Shown: piece by piece, positions 28,388 to 38,508 of the stretch
Layout of the letters: each line of letters starts with the position of its first letter
Position numbering within the stretch: the first letter of the stretch is position 1
Assembly: GCF_001189955.1 (NCBI RefSeq)
Contig: NZ_LFLT01000011.1
Coordinates: forward strand, 62,001-126,000
Direction of reading: 5' to 3'
Source: Herbaspirillum chlorophenolicum
Lineage (GTDB): Bacteria; Pseudomonadota; Gammaproteobacteria; Burkholderiales; Burkholderiaceae_D
Length of the DNA stretch: 64,000 nucleotides
The notes under the pieces: model-generated
Databases searched by the model: none
Told to the model about the DNA's origin: nothing
What the model saw: only the letters and a program-made list of their open reading frames with translations
Translations under genes and position numbers: made by a program

Positions 28388-29548
28388 TCAGCCCAAGTTT
28401 TTGATAATCCAGTTTCCATTGCTGAATTCGACGGCGCGGTCGCAGTCGAATTCGTCCTGATCGTTTTCGTGACCCGGCAGGCTCTGGATCACGATTTCCC
28501 CTGCCTGCCTCAATTGCGCTATTTTCTCACGCAGACCGGCTTCGGTACCCCACGGCGCGCGAATTGCGCGCTTTCTTTCCGCGCCTGGCATCAGGCGTGC
28601 CAATTCGCGCAAATCCATCGAAAAGCCGGTCGCCGGGCGGGCGCGGCCGAAAGCCTCGCCGACATGGTCGTAACGGCCGCCGCGCACCACCGCATTGGGC
28701 AGGCCCGGCACATAGGCGGCAAACATCACGCCACTGTGGTAATGATACCCGCGCAGGTCGGCCAGATCGATGGTCACGGCCGCGCCTTCGTGGCTGCCGG
28801 CCAGTTCGACCAGCGCCTGCAGCTCATCGAGCGCCTGTGCGATGCCCGGCAACGCCGGCAGCATGATGCGCGCGCGGGCGATGACGGAGATGTCGCCGTA
28901 CAAGCCCGGCAGCGCCAACAGCGCCTGGCGGGTGCTGTCCTGGTACCCGGCGGTAATGTCTTTCAGTCCCGGCACGTCCTTGGCTTCCAGCAGGCCGAAC
29001 AGCTGGGCCTCCTGGCGCTTGGCGGCGGGGTCGTTGGCGATGATTGCGCGCAGCACGCCGACATGGCACAGGTCCAGGCGGATCTGCTGCATGCCGGCCA
29101 GCGCCAGCGAATTGAGCGCCAGTTCCTGGATTTCGGCGTCGGCTTCGATGCCGGCGTGGCCATAGATTTCGGCGCCGATCTGGATCGGCTCGCGTGTCGC
29201 GTGCAGGCCCGACGGACGGGTATGCAGCACGCTGCCGGCATAGCACAGGCGGGTCACCGAGGCGCGGTTGAGCAGGTGGGCATCGATACGCGCGACTTGC
29301 GTGGTCATGTCGGCGCGCACGCCCAGCGTGCGGCCGGACAGCTGGTCGACCAGCTTGAAGGTGCGCAGGTCGGTATCCTGGCCGGCGCCGGTCAGCAGCG
29401 ACTCCAGGTATTCCAGCAGCGGCGGCATGACCATTTCGTAGCCGTACAGGCGGAAATTGTCGAGCAGGCGCCGACGCAACTCTTCGATCTTGCGCGCTTC
29501 GGACGGCAAGACGTCGGCAATGTTTTCAGGAAGAAGCCAGTTAGGCAT
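28388..29548 (-). CDS. hisZ: ATP phosphoribosyltransferase regulatory subunit HisZ
   Basis: HisRS-like protein without tRNA-charging activity that allosterically activates short-form HisG in the first step of histidine synthesis, 386 residues. It begins [18 protein letters not shown], carries the class II synthetase-like motifs [14 protein letters not shown] and [14 protein letters not shown], and lacks the anticodon-binding domain. The start is the ATG giving the canonical N-terminus. A true hisS also exists in this window, which confirms the distinction. Its presence predicts a short hisG elsewhere in the genome. Confidence 0.96.
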   Translation of the reverse strand: MPNWLLPENIADVLPSEARKIEELRRRLLDNFRLYGYEMVMPPLLEYLESLLTGAGQDTDLRTFKLVDQLSGRTLGVRADMTTQVARIDAHLLNRASVTRLCYAGSVLHTRPSGLHATREPIQIGAEIYGHAGIEADAEIQELALNSLALAGMQQIRLDLCHVGVLRAIIANDPAAKRQEAQLFGLLEAKDVPGLKDITAGYQDSTRQALLALPGLYGDISVIARARIMLPALPGIAQALDELQALVELAGSHEGAAVTIDLADLRGYHYHSGVMFAAYVPGLPNAVVRGGRYDHVGEAFGRARPATGFSMDLRELARLMPGAERKRAIRAPWGTEAGLREKIAQLRQAGEIVIQSLPGHENDQDEFDCDRAVEFSNGNWIIKNLG

Positions 29549-29724
29549 AGACGAAAAATAAACAGAAAAAAAACAGGCGGACAGCCCGGCAATCTGCATC
29601 AGCAAACCATCAACGTTTCAAGTCGGAGGCTGGACGAAAAACCGGGGCGCTTCGGAAGATAGAACATCCTGACGCCCCCACTCTCACAATCCGGGAAACT
29701 TGCCTGCCCGGAACAATCCACCAC

Positions 29725-29759
29725 ACAAAAAAGGAAAGATGCCCTCAACCAGCGGCATC
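29725..29759 (-). terminator. Rho-independent terminator after hflC
   Basis: On the minus strand GATGCC and GGCATC (29738-29743 with 29754-29759) form a six-pair stem with a ten-base loop, followed by TTTCCTTTTTTG. It lies 55 bases after the hflC stop and separates the hfl genes from hisZ-purA. Confidence 0.75.
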
Positions 29760-29814
29760 CATCCTCTTGCCCGTTGCGCCCTTATGCAGCGCGGGCCTTG
29801 TTCACGTTGTCGGT

Positions 29815-30705
29815 TTATTTCTTGGAAACGCTGCTGCTGTTGCCGATACCTTTGAAATATTTAAAGAATTCCGAACTTGGATCCACCACCATCACGTCAT
29901 GGCGGTTCTTGAAGCTCGCGCGATATGCTTCGAGGCTGCGGTAGAACTTGTAGAAGTCCGGGTTCTGGCCGAAGGCTTGCGCGTAGATCTGTGAGGCCTT
30001 GGCATCGCCCGCACCGCGCGCCTTTTCGGATTCGCGATAGGCTTCCGCCAGAATCACCACACGCTGGCGGTCGGCATCGGCACGGATCTTTTCAGACTCG
30101 GCGGCGCCGGTGGAGCGCAGTTCGTTAGCCACACGCACACGCTCGGACTTCATGCGCTCGAAAACGGAGTTGCTGATCTGGTCGACATAGTCCACGCGGC
30201 GCAGGCGCACGTCGATGATTTCGACGCCGATCTGCTTGGCCTCGTTGGCCACGCGCGCCTGCAGCGCATCCATGACACTGTTGCGCTGGCTGGAAATCAC
30301 TTCGCGTACGGTACGCTTGGTAATTTCGTCGTTCAGCGCCGCCTTGACGATCTGCGACAAGCGGTCCTGCGTGCGGCGCTCGTCAGCGCCGAAGCTGACG
30401 AAGTACAGGCGCGGATCCACGATACGCCACTTGACGTAGGCGTCAACCAGCACGTTCATCTTCTCTGCAGTGATGAAGCGGTCGGCATCGGGCGTATCCA
30501 GCGTCTGGATGCGCTTGTCCAGATACATCACGTTCTGGAACGGCGGCGGCAGCTTGAAGTGCAAGCCTGGTTCGGTGATCACCTGCTTGACTTCACCCAG
30601 TGCGAACACGATGGCCGACGAGCGCTGGTCCACGACAAAGATGGTCGAAGAGGCCAGCCAGATCGCCACAACGGCGACGATAACGGAAGTAATGAGGCGG
30701 CCCAT
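29815..30705 (-). CDS. hflC: Protease modulator HflC
   Basis: Inner-membrane SPFH/band-7 protein of 296 residues. With HflK it forms the large periplasm-facing cage around FtsH and limits its access to membrane-protein substrates. One N-terminal transmembrane helix (residues about 3-25), then the band-7 domain (VVDQRSSAIVFALGEVKQ to IDVRLRRVDYVDQIS) and a long coiled helix rich in Glu/Ala. FYRSLEAYRASFKNR near the end is characteristic. The ATG overlaps the hflK stop (TGATG). Confidence 0.97.
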   Translation of the reverse strand: MGRLITSVIVAVVAIWLASSTIFVVDQRSSAIVFALGEVKQVITEPGLHFKLPPPFQNVMYLDKRIQTLDTPDADRFITAEKMNVLVDAYVKWRIVDPRLYFVSFGADERRTQDRLSQIVKAALNDEITKRTVREVISSQRNSVMDALQARVANEAKQIGVEIIDVRLRRVDYVDQISNSVFERMKSERVRVANELRSTGAAESEKIRADADRQRVVILAEAYRESEKARGAGDAKASQIYAQAFGQNPDFYKFYRSLEAYRASFKNRHDVMVVDPSSEFFKYFKGIGNSSSVSKK

Positions 30706-32051
30706 CAGCGCACCTCCCTTTCACGCGCTTCACGCGGGTCCCGGTTTCTCATGTCGCGCATCAGCTCGGACGAATACACTGTGTCATTTCCCGAAGTCGG
30801 ATTGGAAGAAGCTGCCGGGCTGGCGGATTGCCCCGAAGGCTGCGCCTGCGGCTTGCCGGATGCTGCGGGCTCGCCCCCGGTCTGCTGGATCAGCTTGTCC
30901 AGCGGCAGATAGAGCAAGTTGCTGCCGCTCTTGGCATCCACCATCACCTTGGTGGTATTGGCGAAGATCTGCTGCATCGTTTCGAGATACATGCGGTCGC
31001 GCGTCACGGCCGGCGCCTTCTGGTATTCATCCAGCACCTGCTTGAAGCGCGAGGCATCGCCCTCGGAAGTCGAAATGACACGGGAACGGTAGGCCTCGGC
31101 CTCTTCCAGCAGGCGCGAAGCGGCGCCGGAAGCACGTGGAATCACATCATTGGCATAGGCCTGGCCTTCATTCTTCAGGCGCTCGCGATCCTGGCCGGCC
31201 TTGACTGCATCATCGAAAGCCGCCTGCACCTGCTCGGGAGGCTGCACGCCTTGCATGGTCACGTTGGTGATCTGCACACCGGTCTTGTAACGATCGAGGA
31301 TTTGCTGCATGCGCTGGTTCACATCCATGGCGACTTTTTCACGGCCTTCATACAGCACGAAGTCCATCTTGCTGCGGCCGACGATCTCGCGGATCGCGGT
31401 CTCGGCCACCTGGCGCACGGAGTCATCCTGGTCGCGGTTATTGAACAGCCATTCGGCAGCGTTCTTGAGCTTGTATTGAACCGCGAACTGGATGTCGATG
31501 ATGTTTTCATCATCGGTCAGCATCAGCGATTCCTTCAGTTGCTTATTGCGCACATTGCCGCGGTAGCCGATCTCGGCGGTACGCACCTGCGACATGTTCA
31601 CGATTTCGTGGCTTTGGATGGGATACGGCCAACGCCAGTTAAAGCCTGGCAAGGTGGTATGGCTGTAGCGGCCGAACGTGGTTATCACGGCGGTCTGGCC
31701 TTCCTGGACGATGAAGAAGCCGCTGGCCAGCCACAGGAACACGACGATGATGGCGATCACACCCGCGCCGATGCCGGCGCCCTTGACGTCGCCGCGGTTA
31801 AAACCGCCGCCCTCGGACGAGCCGCCACCGCCACCCTTGCGGTTGAACATGCCGGACAGGCGCTGGTTGAAATCACGCCAGAGCTGGTCGAGATCCGGCG
31901 GCCCGCCGTTGCCGGATGGCTTCTCGGGTCGTTTTTCGCCGTTACTTCCGTTATTCTGATTTTCGCGGTTGTCGTCTTGTGAACCACGTCCCCATTGGGG
32001 GTCGTTCAACGAAAACTTCACACCGATTTTCTTGAATAAAGACACAAGCAT
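30705..32051 (-). CDS. hflK: FtsH protease modulator HflK
   Basis: Partner of HflC, 448 residues. A Gly/Asn-rich cytoplasmic N-terminus (FSLNDPQWGRGSQDD, then a polyglycine stretch near residue 75) precedes a transmembrane helix (about 94-114) and the band-7 domain (FFIVQEGQTAVITTFGRYS). A coiled region and a Pro/Ala/Ser-rich tail follow. The start is uncertain: the ATG used here adds 13 residues before the conserved SLNDPQWG, and no clear ribosome-binding site distinguishes it from a GTG ten codons further in. Confidence 0.95.
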   Translation of the reverse strand: MLVSLFKKIGVKFSLNDPQWGRGSQDDNRENQNNGSNGEKRPEKPSGNGGPPDLDQLWRDFNQRLSGMFNRKGGGGGSSEGGGFNRGDVKGAGIGAGVIAIIVVFLWLASGFFIVQEGQTAVITTFGRYSHTTLPGFNWRWPYPIQSHEIVNMSQVRTAEIGYRGNVRNKQLKESLMLTDDENIIDIQFAVQYKLKNAAEWLFNNRDQDDSVRQVAETAIREIVGRSKMDFVLYEGREKVAMDVNQRMQQILDRYKTGVQITNVTMQGVQPPEQVQAAFDDAVKAGQDRERLKNEGQAYANDVIPRASGAASRLLEEAEAYRSRVISTSEGDASRFKQVLDEYQKAPAVTRDRMYLETMQQIFANTTKVMVDAKSGSNLLYLPLDKLIQQTGGEPAASGKPQAQPSGQSASPAASSNPTSGNDTVYSSELMRDMRNRDPREAREREVR

Positions 32052-32119
32052 GCGTTTGCGATCCGGCTGTAGTTATTGATTAAGAGAAGGAGGAATACAC
32101 ACTGAGGCAAGGAATTGCT

Positions 32120-33244
32120 TCAAGCGTGCATATCTTCGGAATCGACAGGCTGAGATCGGCTGCGGCCCCTGGCCTCCAATGCGGCCTTCAGCGAAGCGGC
32201 GACCGCTTCGCGCAGCAGATCCAAGCCAGCACCAGACTTCGCACTGACAAAAACCCGCTGGATTTTACCATACTCGTCATACTCGATCGCCGGCTCCAAG
32301 CCGGCCGCATCGATCTTGTTCCAGACCAGGATCTGCGGCACGTGGTCGGCGCCGATCTCCCTCAAGACCTCGTTGACCTGCTCGATCTGCTCCATGCGCA
32401 CCGGACTGGCGGCATCGACAACATGCAGCAGCAGGTCGGCATGGATGGTCTCTTCCAGCGTCGCCCGGAAAGCTTCCACCAATTGGTGGGGCAATTCGCG
32501 GATGAAGCCGACGGTATCCGAAATGACAACATGCCCGACCTCACCCAGATAAACGCGGCGGGAGGTCGTATCCAACGTGGCGAAAAGCTGGTTGGCGGCA
32601 TAAACGCCGGCCTTGGCCAGCGAATTGAAAATGGTCGATTTACCGGCGTTGGTATAACCCACCAGCGAAACCGAAAAGGTCTCGTTGCGTCCCCTCGCCC
32701 GTCGTTGCGTCGCATGCTGGCGCCGCAACTTAGCCAGCACCGCGCGCAGCGCCTTGACGCGCTCACCAAGCAGCCGGCGGTCAGTTTCCAACTGGGTTTC
32801 CCCAGGGCCGCGCAGGCCGATACCGCCCTTTTGCCGCTCCAGGTGGGTCCACCCGCGAATCAGGCGGGTCGCCAGATGCTGCAACTGCGCCAGTTCAACC
32901 TGAACCTTGCCTTCGTGGCTTTTGGCCCGTTGGGCAAAAATATCCAGGATCAGGCTAGTGCGGTCGAGCACACGCACCTTCAGCACACGCTCAAGATTGC
33001 GCTGTTGGGCGGGTGACAATGCATGGTTGAAAATAACGAGCTCAAGCTCCAGATCGGCGACTGCGTCGGCGATTTCCTGCGCCTTGCCAGAACCGACGAA
33101 GAGAGCTGCGTCCGGACTGGCACGACGTCCGGTGATGGTGATCACCGGCTCCGCACCGGCGGACTTCGCTAACAGGAACAACTCATCCAGACTTGCGGCG
33201 AAATCATTCTTGCCGAAATCCAGGCCGACTAACGCGGCACGCAT
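32120..33244 (-). CDS. hflX: Ribosome-associated GTPase HflX
   Basis: GTPase that splits stalled or heat-damaged 70S ribosomes, 374 residues. The N-terminal HflX domain includes KVQVELAQLQHLATRLIRGW and the Gly-rich linker GIGLRGPGETQLETDRR. The G domain has G1 GYTNAGKS, G3 DTVGFI and G4 NKID. The ATG of MRAALVGLDFG is preferred; a GTG four codons earlier is possible. It is 39 bases after hfq, and hfq-hflX-hflK-hflC is the classical order. Confidence 0.96.
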   Translation of the reverse strand: MRAALVGLDFGKNDFAASLDELFLLAKSAGAEPVITITGRRASPDAALFVGSGKAQEIADAVADLELELVIFNHALSPAQQRNLERVLKVRVLDRTSLILDIFAQRAKSHEGKVQVELAQLQHLATRLIRGWTHLERQKGGIGLRGPGETQLETDRRLLGERVKALRAVLAKLRRQHATQRRARGRNETFSVSLVGYTNAGKSTIFNSLAKAGVYAANQLFATLDTTSRRVYLGEVGHVVISDTVGFIRELPHQLVEAFRATLEETIHADLLLHVVDAASPVRMEQIEQVNEVLREIGADHVPQILVWNKIDAAGLEPAIEYDEYGKIQRVFVSAKSGAGLDLLREAVAASLKAALEARGRSRSQPVDSEDMHA

Positions 33245-33283
33245 ATCAAGATGCACACGGCGTTACGCCGGCTCGGTAGACCA

Positions 33284-33523
33284 TTATTCAGCGTCAGACG
33301 AGTCGAGACTCAGGTTGACCGCGCGCGCAGGCACGACGGTAGAAATGGCGTGTTTGTAAACCATCTGCGTAACGGTATTACGCAGCAGGACCACATATTG
33401 ATCGAAAGACTCCACATGGCCTTGCAGCTTGATGCCGTTGACCAGATAGATAGAGACGGGAACGTGCTCTTTTCTCAATGCGTTCAGAAATGGGTCTTGT
33501 AACAATTGCCCTTTGTTGCTCAT
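33284..33523 (-). CDS. hfq: RNA chaperone Hfq
   Basis: Hexameric Sm-like protein that pairs small RNAs with mRNAs, 79 residues. It contains [15 protein letters not shown] (proximal-face Gln and Phe-Leu), Sm1 with [13 protein letters not shown], and Sm2 with YKHAIST, the conserved KH of the U-binding pocket. The C-terminal tail is short, as in other betaproteobacteria. GGAG lies five bases before the ATG. Confidence 0.98.
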   Translation of the reverse strand: MSNKGQLLQDPFLNALRKEHVPVSIYLVNGIKLQGHVESFDQYVVLLRNTVTQMVYKHAISTVVPARAVNLSLDSSDAE

Positions 33524-33603
33524 GGCAGCTCCACGGTGTTGTTGTGATTAGGACTTGGAGGCACTTTAATAAAAAACAAGTGCTTTACCAATTATGCTTC
33601 ATC

Positions 33604-33632
33604 AATGTAAACGATTTTCCCTACAACGCCAA
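33604..33632 (-). promoter_or_regulatory. Possible hfq promoter
   Basis: On the minus strand TTGGCG and TACATT are separated by 17 bases, in an AT-rich stretch between der and hfq, about 80 bases upstream of the hfq start. Further down the leader, GCACTT and AAGTGC (33561-33583) could form a small hairpin. Both assignments are by eye. Confidence 0.4.
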
Positions 33633-33665
33633 AAATCATTAACTAAATTACAGCATCTCTACGGG

Positions 33666-35009
33666 TTATTTGTCCTGACGGACAAACGGGTTCTTTCCAG
33701 AACGGAACTCGATACGCAGTGGAGTGCCAACCAGGGAGAAAGTTTCCCGGAAGTGCTTCTCCAGATAGCGTTTGTAGTTGTCGTCGATGGCTTCCAGCGC
33801 ATTGCCGTGGATAACGACCACCGGCGGATTCTGCCCCCCTTGGTGCGCATAGCGCAGCTTTGGGCGAATCGATCCCTTGCGGCGCGGTTGCTGGTGCTCC
33901 AGCGCCTCTTCCAGTGCCCGCGTGAGCTTGGGCGTGGTGAGCTTGGCCATCGCCGCGGCATAGGCGGAATCGATGGATTTCATCAAGGGCCCGATGCCGC
34001 TCGACTTCAGGGCCGAGATGAAATGGAATTTGGCGAACGAAAGGAAATTGAGCTTGCGCTCCAGATCCATCTTGATCTGGTCGCGCTGGTCGCTTTGCAT
34101 GCCGTCCCACTTGTTGACGCCGACTACCAGCGCCCGCCCCGACTCCAGCACGAAGCCGGCAATATGGGCGTCCTGTTCGGAAATATCTTGCTGGGCATCA
34201 AGCAACAATAAGACCACGTTGGCGTCCGAAATCGACTTGAGCGTCTTGACCACCGAGAATTTCTCAATGGCTTCGAACACCTTGCCCCGGCGGCGGATGC
34301 CGGCGGTGTCGATCAGCGTGTAGTGACGGCCATCGCGCTCAAACGGGATCTCGATCGAATCGCGGGTGGTGCCCGGCATATCGAATGCGATCACCCGCTC
34401 TTCACCCAGCAGCGTGTTGACCAGCGTCGACTTGCCCACGTTGGGACGGCCGACGATGGCGATCTTGATGCCGCGGATGGCAGTCTCTTCCGGCTCCGGT
34501 TCAGGCGTGCGCTGTGCCTCGGCGACGTTCAACGCCTCTTCCACCAGGTCCGCCACACCATCGCCGTGGGCGGCGGAGATCACATACGGATCGCCCATGC
34601 CCAGCTCGTAGAAGTCGGCCGTGACCGAGGTGTACTTCATGCCTTCGGATTTGTTGACCACCAGCAGCACGGGACGGCCGCACTTGCGCAGGAAGTCGGT
34701 GATGGTCTTGTCATGCGGCGTCAGGCCCTGGCGACCATCGACGATGAACACCACCACGTCGGCCTCGACCACTGCCTGCTTGGTCTGCTTGGCCATCTCG
34801 TACATGATGCCGTCCTTGGCGACGGGCTCGAAACCACCGGTATCGATCACCAAAAACGGGCGCTCGCCCACCCGGCCTTCGCCGTAGTGACGATCGCGCG
34901 TGAGGCCGGGCAAATCCGCAACCAATGCATCACGGCTGCGGGTGAGCCTGTTGAACAACGTCGATTTGCCGACGTTGGGACGGCCTACTAGTGCAATTAC
35001 CGGTTTCAT
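33666..35009 (-). CDS. der: Ribosome biogenesis GTPase Der (EngA)
   Basis: Essential GTPase with two tandem G domains that acts in 50S maturation, 447 residues. G1 is GRPNVGKS twice (residues about 9 and 188). The G3 boxes are DTGG and DTAG, and the G4 boxes are NKSE and NKWD. A C-terminal KH-like domain follows ([20 protein letters not shown]). It starts seven bases after bamB, the standard bamB-der pairing. Confidence 0.98.
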   Translation of the reverse strand: MKPVIALVGRPNVGKSTLFNRLTRSRDALVADLPGLTRDRHYGEGRVGERPFLVIDTGGFEPVAKDGIMYEMAKQTKQAVVEADVVVFIVDGRQGLTPHDKTITDFLRKCGRPVLLVVNKSEGMKYTSVTADFYELGMGDPYVISAAHGDGVADLVEEALNVAEAQRTPEPEPEETAIRGIKIAIVGRPNVGKSTLVNTLLGEERVIAFDMPGTTRDSIEIPFERDGRHYTLIDTAGIRRRGKVFEAIEKFSVVKTLKSISDANVVLLLLDAQQDISEQDAHIAGFVLESGRALVVGVNKWDGMQSDQRDQIKMDLERKLNFLSFAKFHFISALKSSGIGPLMKSIDSAYAAAMAKLTTPKLTRALEEALEHQQPRRKGSIRPKLRYAHQGGQNPPVVVIHGNALEAIDDNYKRYLEKHFRETFSLVGTPLRIEFRSGKNPFVRQDK

Positions 35010-35016
35010 TTCAATA

Positions 35017-36213
35017 TTATTCGGTCACAACAGCGACCACAGTTCCTGATTTGGTTTGGAAAACGACAGACCGCCCGGTGCTGATCGGAGGAGCCTGGAT
35101 GGGACTACCATCGCTGGACAGGCGGGCCACGAAGGAGCCGTCTTCACGTGACAAGAAGTGAATATACCCTTGGTAGTCGCCCACAGCCACAGCGCTGCCG
35201 ACACTGATCGGCGTGGACAGTTGGCGATTCTTCAACTTATCGTTGCGCCATACGCTCGCACCGGTGTCCCGTGCGAATTCGGTGACCGCACCGCCAACGT
35301 CGGCGGCATAGACATAACTATCATCCAGCGACACGCCGACGTCGCTGGAGAATTCCTTGAACCAGCGAACATTGCCGTTGATCAAGTCAAAGCAGCCGAT
35401 ACGGCCCTGATAGGCCACTGCGCAGATGTCGCGCGCGCCCAGCGCGGGCACGCCGGATACATCGGAGATACGCTCAAGCTCGGTGGTGCCGCGCGGATCG
35501 CCGACCGGGATTTCCCAGCGCGGACCGCCATTGTTCAATGCCAGCGCCGACAGGCGGCCGCCCGGCAGCGCCACGAAGGCAGTCTGCGAACCGATCACGA
35601 TGCCCGGCGCATTGCGCAAGGTCAGCGACGGCACATTGCGCTGAGCCATCCAGCGGCGATTGCCATTGTCGGCATCATATGCGGTCACGCGATTGTCGAT
35701 ACTGCGCACCACGACCAGGCCCTCGCCCACAGCGGGAGCAGACAGGACCTCGCTGGAAGCCTGCACCTTCCAGGTCGGCTTGCCGGAAGCATCGAATGCC
35801 TGAACCTGGCCCTTTTCGCCCACCACGACCACCGTGCTGCCATCGGTGCCGACGCCCGCAGTCAGGGGCATGTCGGTACGCACGCGCCAGATGGTCTGGC
35901 CGTTCTCGGCATTGATGCGCACCACGGTGCCGTCAGCGGCTGCCGCGAACACACTGCCGGCGGCATAAGCCGGCGTGAAGGTGAAGTTACCAGCCTTGCC
36001 GACCGAAACCGACCAGGCCGTCTGCACGCGCAACTTTTGGGCAAACTCCACCAGCGGCGCCGGCGGATTGGGATCTTTCTTGCCGGAAAACCAGGCGCAA
36101 CCTGAGAGCGTCACGACCGCCGCAGCGGCGGCCAGCTTCAACGCCAGCTTGCCGGCGGACTGGGATCGAGCAAAAGATGTTGCCTTGGCAGCAGTCGCTG
36201 TCACACTACGCAT
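35017..36213 (-). CDS. bamB: Outer-membrane assembly lipoprotein BamB
   Basis: Lipoprotein component of the Bam complex that inserts beta-barrels, 398 residues. A long N-region precedes lipobox LSGC (Cys39). Repeats of the PQQ-like type form an eight-bladed propeller: [38 protein letters not shown], and [23 protein letters not shown] lies a few bases upstream of the ATG. It sits between yfgM and der, as in many proteobacteria. Confidence 0.96.
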   Translation of the reverse strand: MRSVTATAAKATSFARSQSAGKLALKLAAAAAVVTLSGCAWFSGKKDPNPPAPLVEFAQKLRVQTAWSVSVGKAGNFTFTPAYAAGSVFAAAADGTVVRINAENGQTIWRVRTDMPLTAGVGTDGSTVVVVGEKGQVQAFDASGKPTWKVQASSEVLSAPAVGEGLVVVRSIDNRVTAYDADNGNRRWMAQRNVPSLTLRNAPGIVIGSQTAFVALPGGRLSALALNNGGPRWEIPVGDPRGTTELERISDVSGVPALGARDICAVAYQGRIGCFDLINGNVRWFKEFSSDVGVSLDDSYVYAADVGGAVTEFARDTGASVWRNDKLKNRQLSTPISVGSAVAVGDYQGYIHFLSREDGSFVARLSSDGSPIQAPPISTGRSVVFQTKSGTVVAVVTE

Positions 36214-36267
36214 ATTGTTTTCCTCTAAGCGATGGATGGATTCGCGGTGGGATTGCGGTTGATTCTT

Positions 36268-36305
36268 CGGCCGGAGACCCCGGCCGTAGCTGGCTGCGCG
36301 CAGCC
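36268..36305. repeat. Two adjacent GC-rich inverted repeats upstream of bamB
   Basis: CGGCCGG/CCGGCCG with a five-base loop (36268-36286) is followed six bases later by the perfect palindrome GGCTGCG/CGCAGCC (36292-36305). They lie in the 127-base yfgM-bamB spacer. No T-run follows on either strand, so they are not ordinary terminators. They could be mRNA processing or stabilising structures. Confidence 0.6.
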
Positions 36306-36340
36306 CTGCATCAGCCGGGCGGGCGCATGCCTTATCTGGT

Positions 36341-36985
36341 TCAGGCCTTGGGCGCTTCGCCGCCGATGGCGTCCAGCTTGATCTGGATCAGCTGGCGGCT
36401 TGGGTCCTTGGCTTCGGTCTTTTCCAGCGCCAGCTTGTAAGCGGCACGAGCGTCGTCACGCTTGCCCTGGGCCAACAGCACATCGCCCTTGCGATCCGCG
36501 ATGGCGCCGGCGAACTGCGCCGGGAAGTCCCCCGACAACACTTTCAGGGCATCGTCATAGGCCTTGGCATCCAGCATCACGCCTGCCAGGCGCACTGCTG
36601 CGATCGCCTTGTATTCAGGACCGCGGCCATGATCGACCACCCACTGCAATTGTTTCCTGGCGGCGTCCGTATCGTTGGCGTCGAAAGCCGACTTGGCAGC
36701 CACCAGCGCGCTCATTTCAGCATAGGCGGTACCGCTGAACTTATCCTGGATGTCGGCGGCGGTGCGTTGCACCTTGGCATTGTCCTTGTCCGCCAGCGAC
36801 TTCTGCTGCTCTTCATACAGTACCGACGCTTGCCCCGCCTGCCGGGACTGGTAGGTATTCCAGCCGGTCCAGGCGGCGTAGGCCGCCAGCGCAACAATCA
36901 CCAGCCAGGTGACCAGATTGCCGTACTTCGCCCACCATGCTTTGATGGAGTCGAGCTGTTCTTGTTCTTCGAGATCGTATGCCAT
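36341..36985 (-). CDS. yfgM: YfgM-like inner-membrane TPR protein (SecYEG/periplasmic chaperone ancillary subunit)
   Basis: Single-pass inner-membrane protein of 214 residues. A short acidic cytoplasmic N-terminus (MAYDLEEQEQLDSIKAWW) is followed by one transmembrane helix (about 24-42) and a periplasmic tetratricopeptide-like region (AIAAVRLAGVMLDAKAYDDAL, GDVLLAQGKRDDARAAYKLAL). In E. coli the homologue associates with SecYEG and PpiD. It stands between hisS and bamB as expected. The ATG was chosen over an upstream TTG because of its match to the family N-terminus. Confidence 0.9.
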   Translation of the reverse strand: MAYDLEEQEQLDSIKAWWAKYGNLVTWLVIVALAAYAAWTGWNTYQSRQAGQASVLYEEQQKSLADKDNAKVQRTAADIQDKFSGTAYAEMSALVAAKSAFDANDTDAARKQLQWVVDHGRGPEYKAIAAVRLAGVMLDAKAYDDALKVLSGDFPAQFAGAIADRKGDVLLAQGKRDDARAAYKLALEKTEAKDPSRQLIQIKLDAIGGEAPKA

Positions 36986-37010
36986 GTAACTCTGCAAAAA
37001 GTCTTAACGA

Positions 37011-38372
37011 TTAAGGATGGTAGTGCACGTGCTCGTGATCATGTCCATGATCGTGGCCATCGACGATCTGGTCGACGATGTAGTCAACCACCGCATCAAA
37101 CGCCATGCTGCTCTGGTTGGCCCGGCCATCTTCGGCATTGCCCTCACGCATATGCTTGACGGTTGCCGTGCCGGATTTCACTTCATCTTCACCGATGATC
37201 ACGGCGAAGGCGGCGCCGCTGCCGTCGGCGCGCTTCATCTGCGCCTTGAAACTGCCACCGCCGTTCGACGATGCGCAATGTAGCACAACATCGAGGCCGG
37301 CAGTCCGCAAACGCTCTGCCAATACGAAAGATTGCATCTGCGCATCGTCGCCTTGATGAACCAGGTAGACATCGCACTGGTTGGGCGCATATTGTTCGCC
37401 GCTGGCTTTCATCAGCTCCAGCAGACGCTCCACGCCCATGGCGAAACCACAGGCCGGCGTCGGCTTGCCGCCGAACATCTCGACCAGCGGGTCATAGCGG
37501 CCGCCGCCACAGACCGTGCCTTGCGAACCGAGCTGGTCGGTGACCCACTCGAACACGGTACGGTTGTAGTAATCCATGCCGCGCACCAGGCGCGGGTTGA
37601 TGGTGAATGGAATATTGTTATGGCGCAGGATCTTCTGCACGCCTTCGAAGTGAGCCTTCGATTCTTCGCCCAGGTAATCCAATAACTGGGGCGCGCCATT
37701 GACCATTTCCTGCATGGTCGGATTCTTGGTATCCAGGATGCGCAGCGGATTGGAATGCAGGCGGCGCTGGGCGTCGGTATCCAGCAATTCCTTGTGCTGT
37801 TCGAAATAGGCGATCAGGTCGGCGCGGTGCTTGTTGCGCTCTTCCGCATCGCCGATGGAGTTCAGCTCAAGGCGAATGTCGGACAGGCCCAAGTCATCCC
37901 ACAGGCGCTGGCACATCATGATCAGTTCGGCATCGATGTCCGGACCGGTAAAGCCGACCGCTTCCGCGCCAACCTGGTGGAACTGGCGATAACGGCCGCG
38001 CTGCGGGCGCTCGTGGCGGAACATGGGGCCGACGTACCACAGGCGCTTGGGGCCGTCGTAGGTCAGGTTGTGTTCCAGCGCGGCGCGCACCACGCCGGCG
38101 GTATTTTCCGGACGCAGGGTTAGGTTGTCGCCGTTCATGGAGTCGGTGAAGGAATACATTTCCTTCTCGACGATGTCGGTCACCTCGCCCAGGCCGCGCG
38201 CAAACAGTGCGGTCGGCTCGACGATGGGGGTGCGGATCTGCTGGAAGCCGTAGCTCTTGAGCACGGAATGCACGGTGTTCTCGAACAGCTCCCACAATGG
38301 TGCGTCGGCGGGCAGGATGTCATTCATCCCTTTCACGCCAACGATCTTCTCGACTTTCTTTTGCTCTGACAT
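37011..38372 (-). CDS. hisS: Histidyl-tRNA synthetase with a histidine-rich C-terminal tail
   Basis: Class II aminoacyl-tRNA synthetase, 453 residues (E. coli 424). It has motif 1 around [16 protein letters not shown], motif 2 [17 protein letters not shown], the histidine A motif [12 protein letters not shown] and motif 3 [11 protein letters not shown]. An anticodon-binding domain follows. The last 14 residues alternate histidine with other residues ([14 protein letters not shown], seven His), which is not part of the catalytic or anticodon fold. The start [18 protein letters not shown] is the family start; the open frame further upstream runs into ispG and is not used. Confidence 0.96.
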   Translation of the reverse strand: MSEQKKVEKIVGVKGMNDILPADAPLWELFENTVHSVLKSYGFQQIRTPIVEPTALFARGLGEVTDIVEKEMYSFTDSMNGDNLTLRPENTAGVVRAALEHNLTYDGPKRLWYVGPMFRHERPQRGRYRQFHQVGAEAVGFTGPDIDAELIMMCQRLWDDLGLSDIRLELNSIGDAEERNKHRADLIAYFEQHKELLDTDAQRRLHSNPLRILDTKNPTMQEMVNGAPQLLDYLGEESKAHFEGVQKILRHNNIPFTINPRLVRGMDYYNRTVFEWVTDQLGSQGTVCGGGRYDPLVEMFGGKPTPACGFAMGVERLLELMKASGEQYAPNQCDVYLVHQGDDAQMQSFVLAERLRTAGLDVVLHCASSNGGGSFKAQMKRADGSGAAFAVIIGEDEVKSGTATVKHMREGNAEDGRANQSSMAFDAVVDYIVDQIVDGHDHGHDHEHVHYHP

Positions 38373-38508
38373 ACCGATACCGGATAGTGTTGTCTTCAAT
38401 TCAAATTGGATTGCCTGCCGCCGCTCGTGATGCACGGCGCATGGCAGGCGCAAGTGTACTGTATCGCCATGGCCGCGCTTCCCTTCCCGCGGCCGGATGG
38501 AACCGGGG

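Noticed and set aside
29644-29678. GGGGCG/CGCCCC as a second terminator before hisZ
   Set aside because: Only six pairs with a loop of over 20 bases and a short T-run; the stem at 29738-29759 is a better terminator for hflC.
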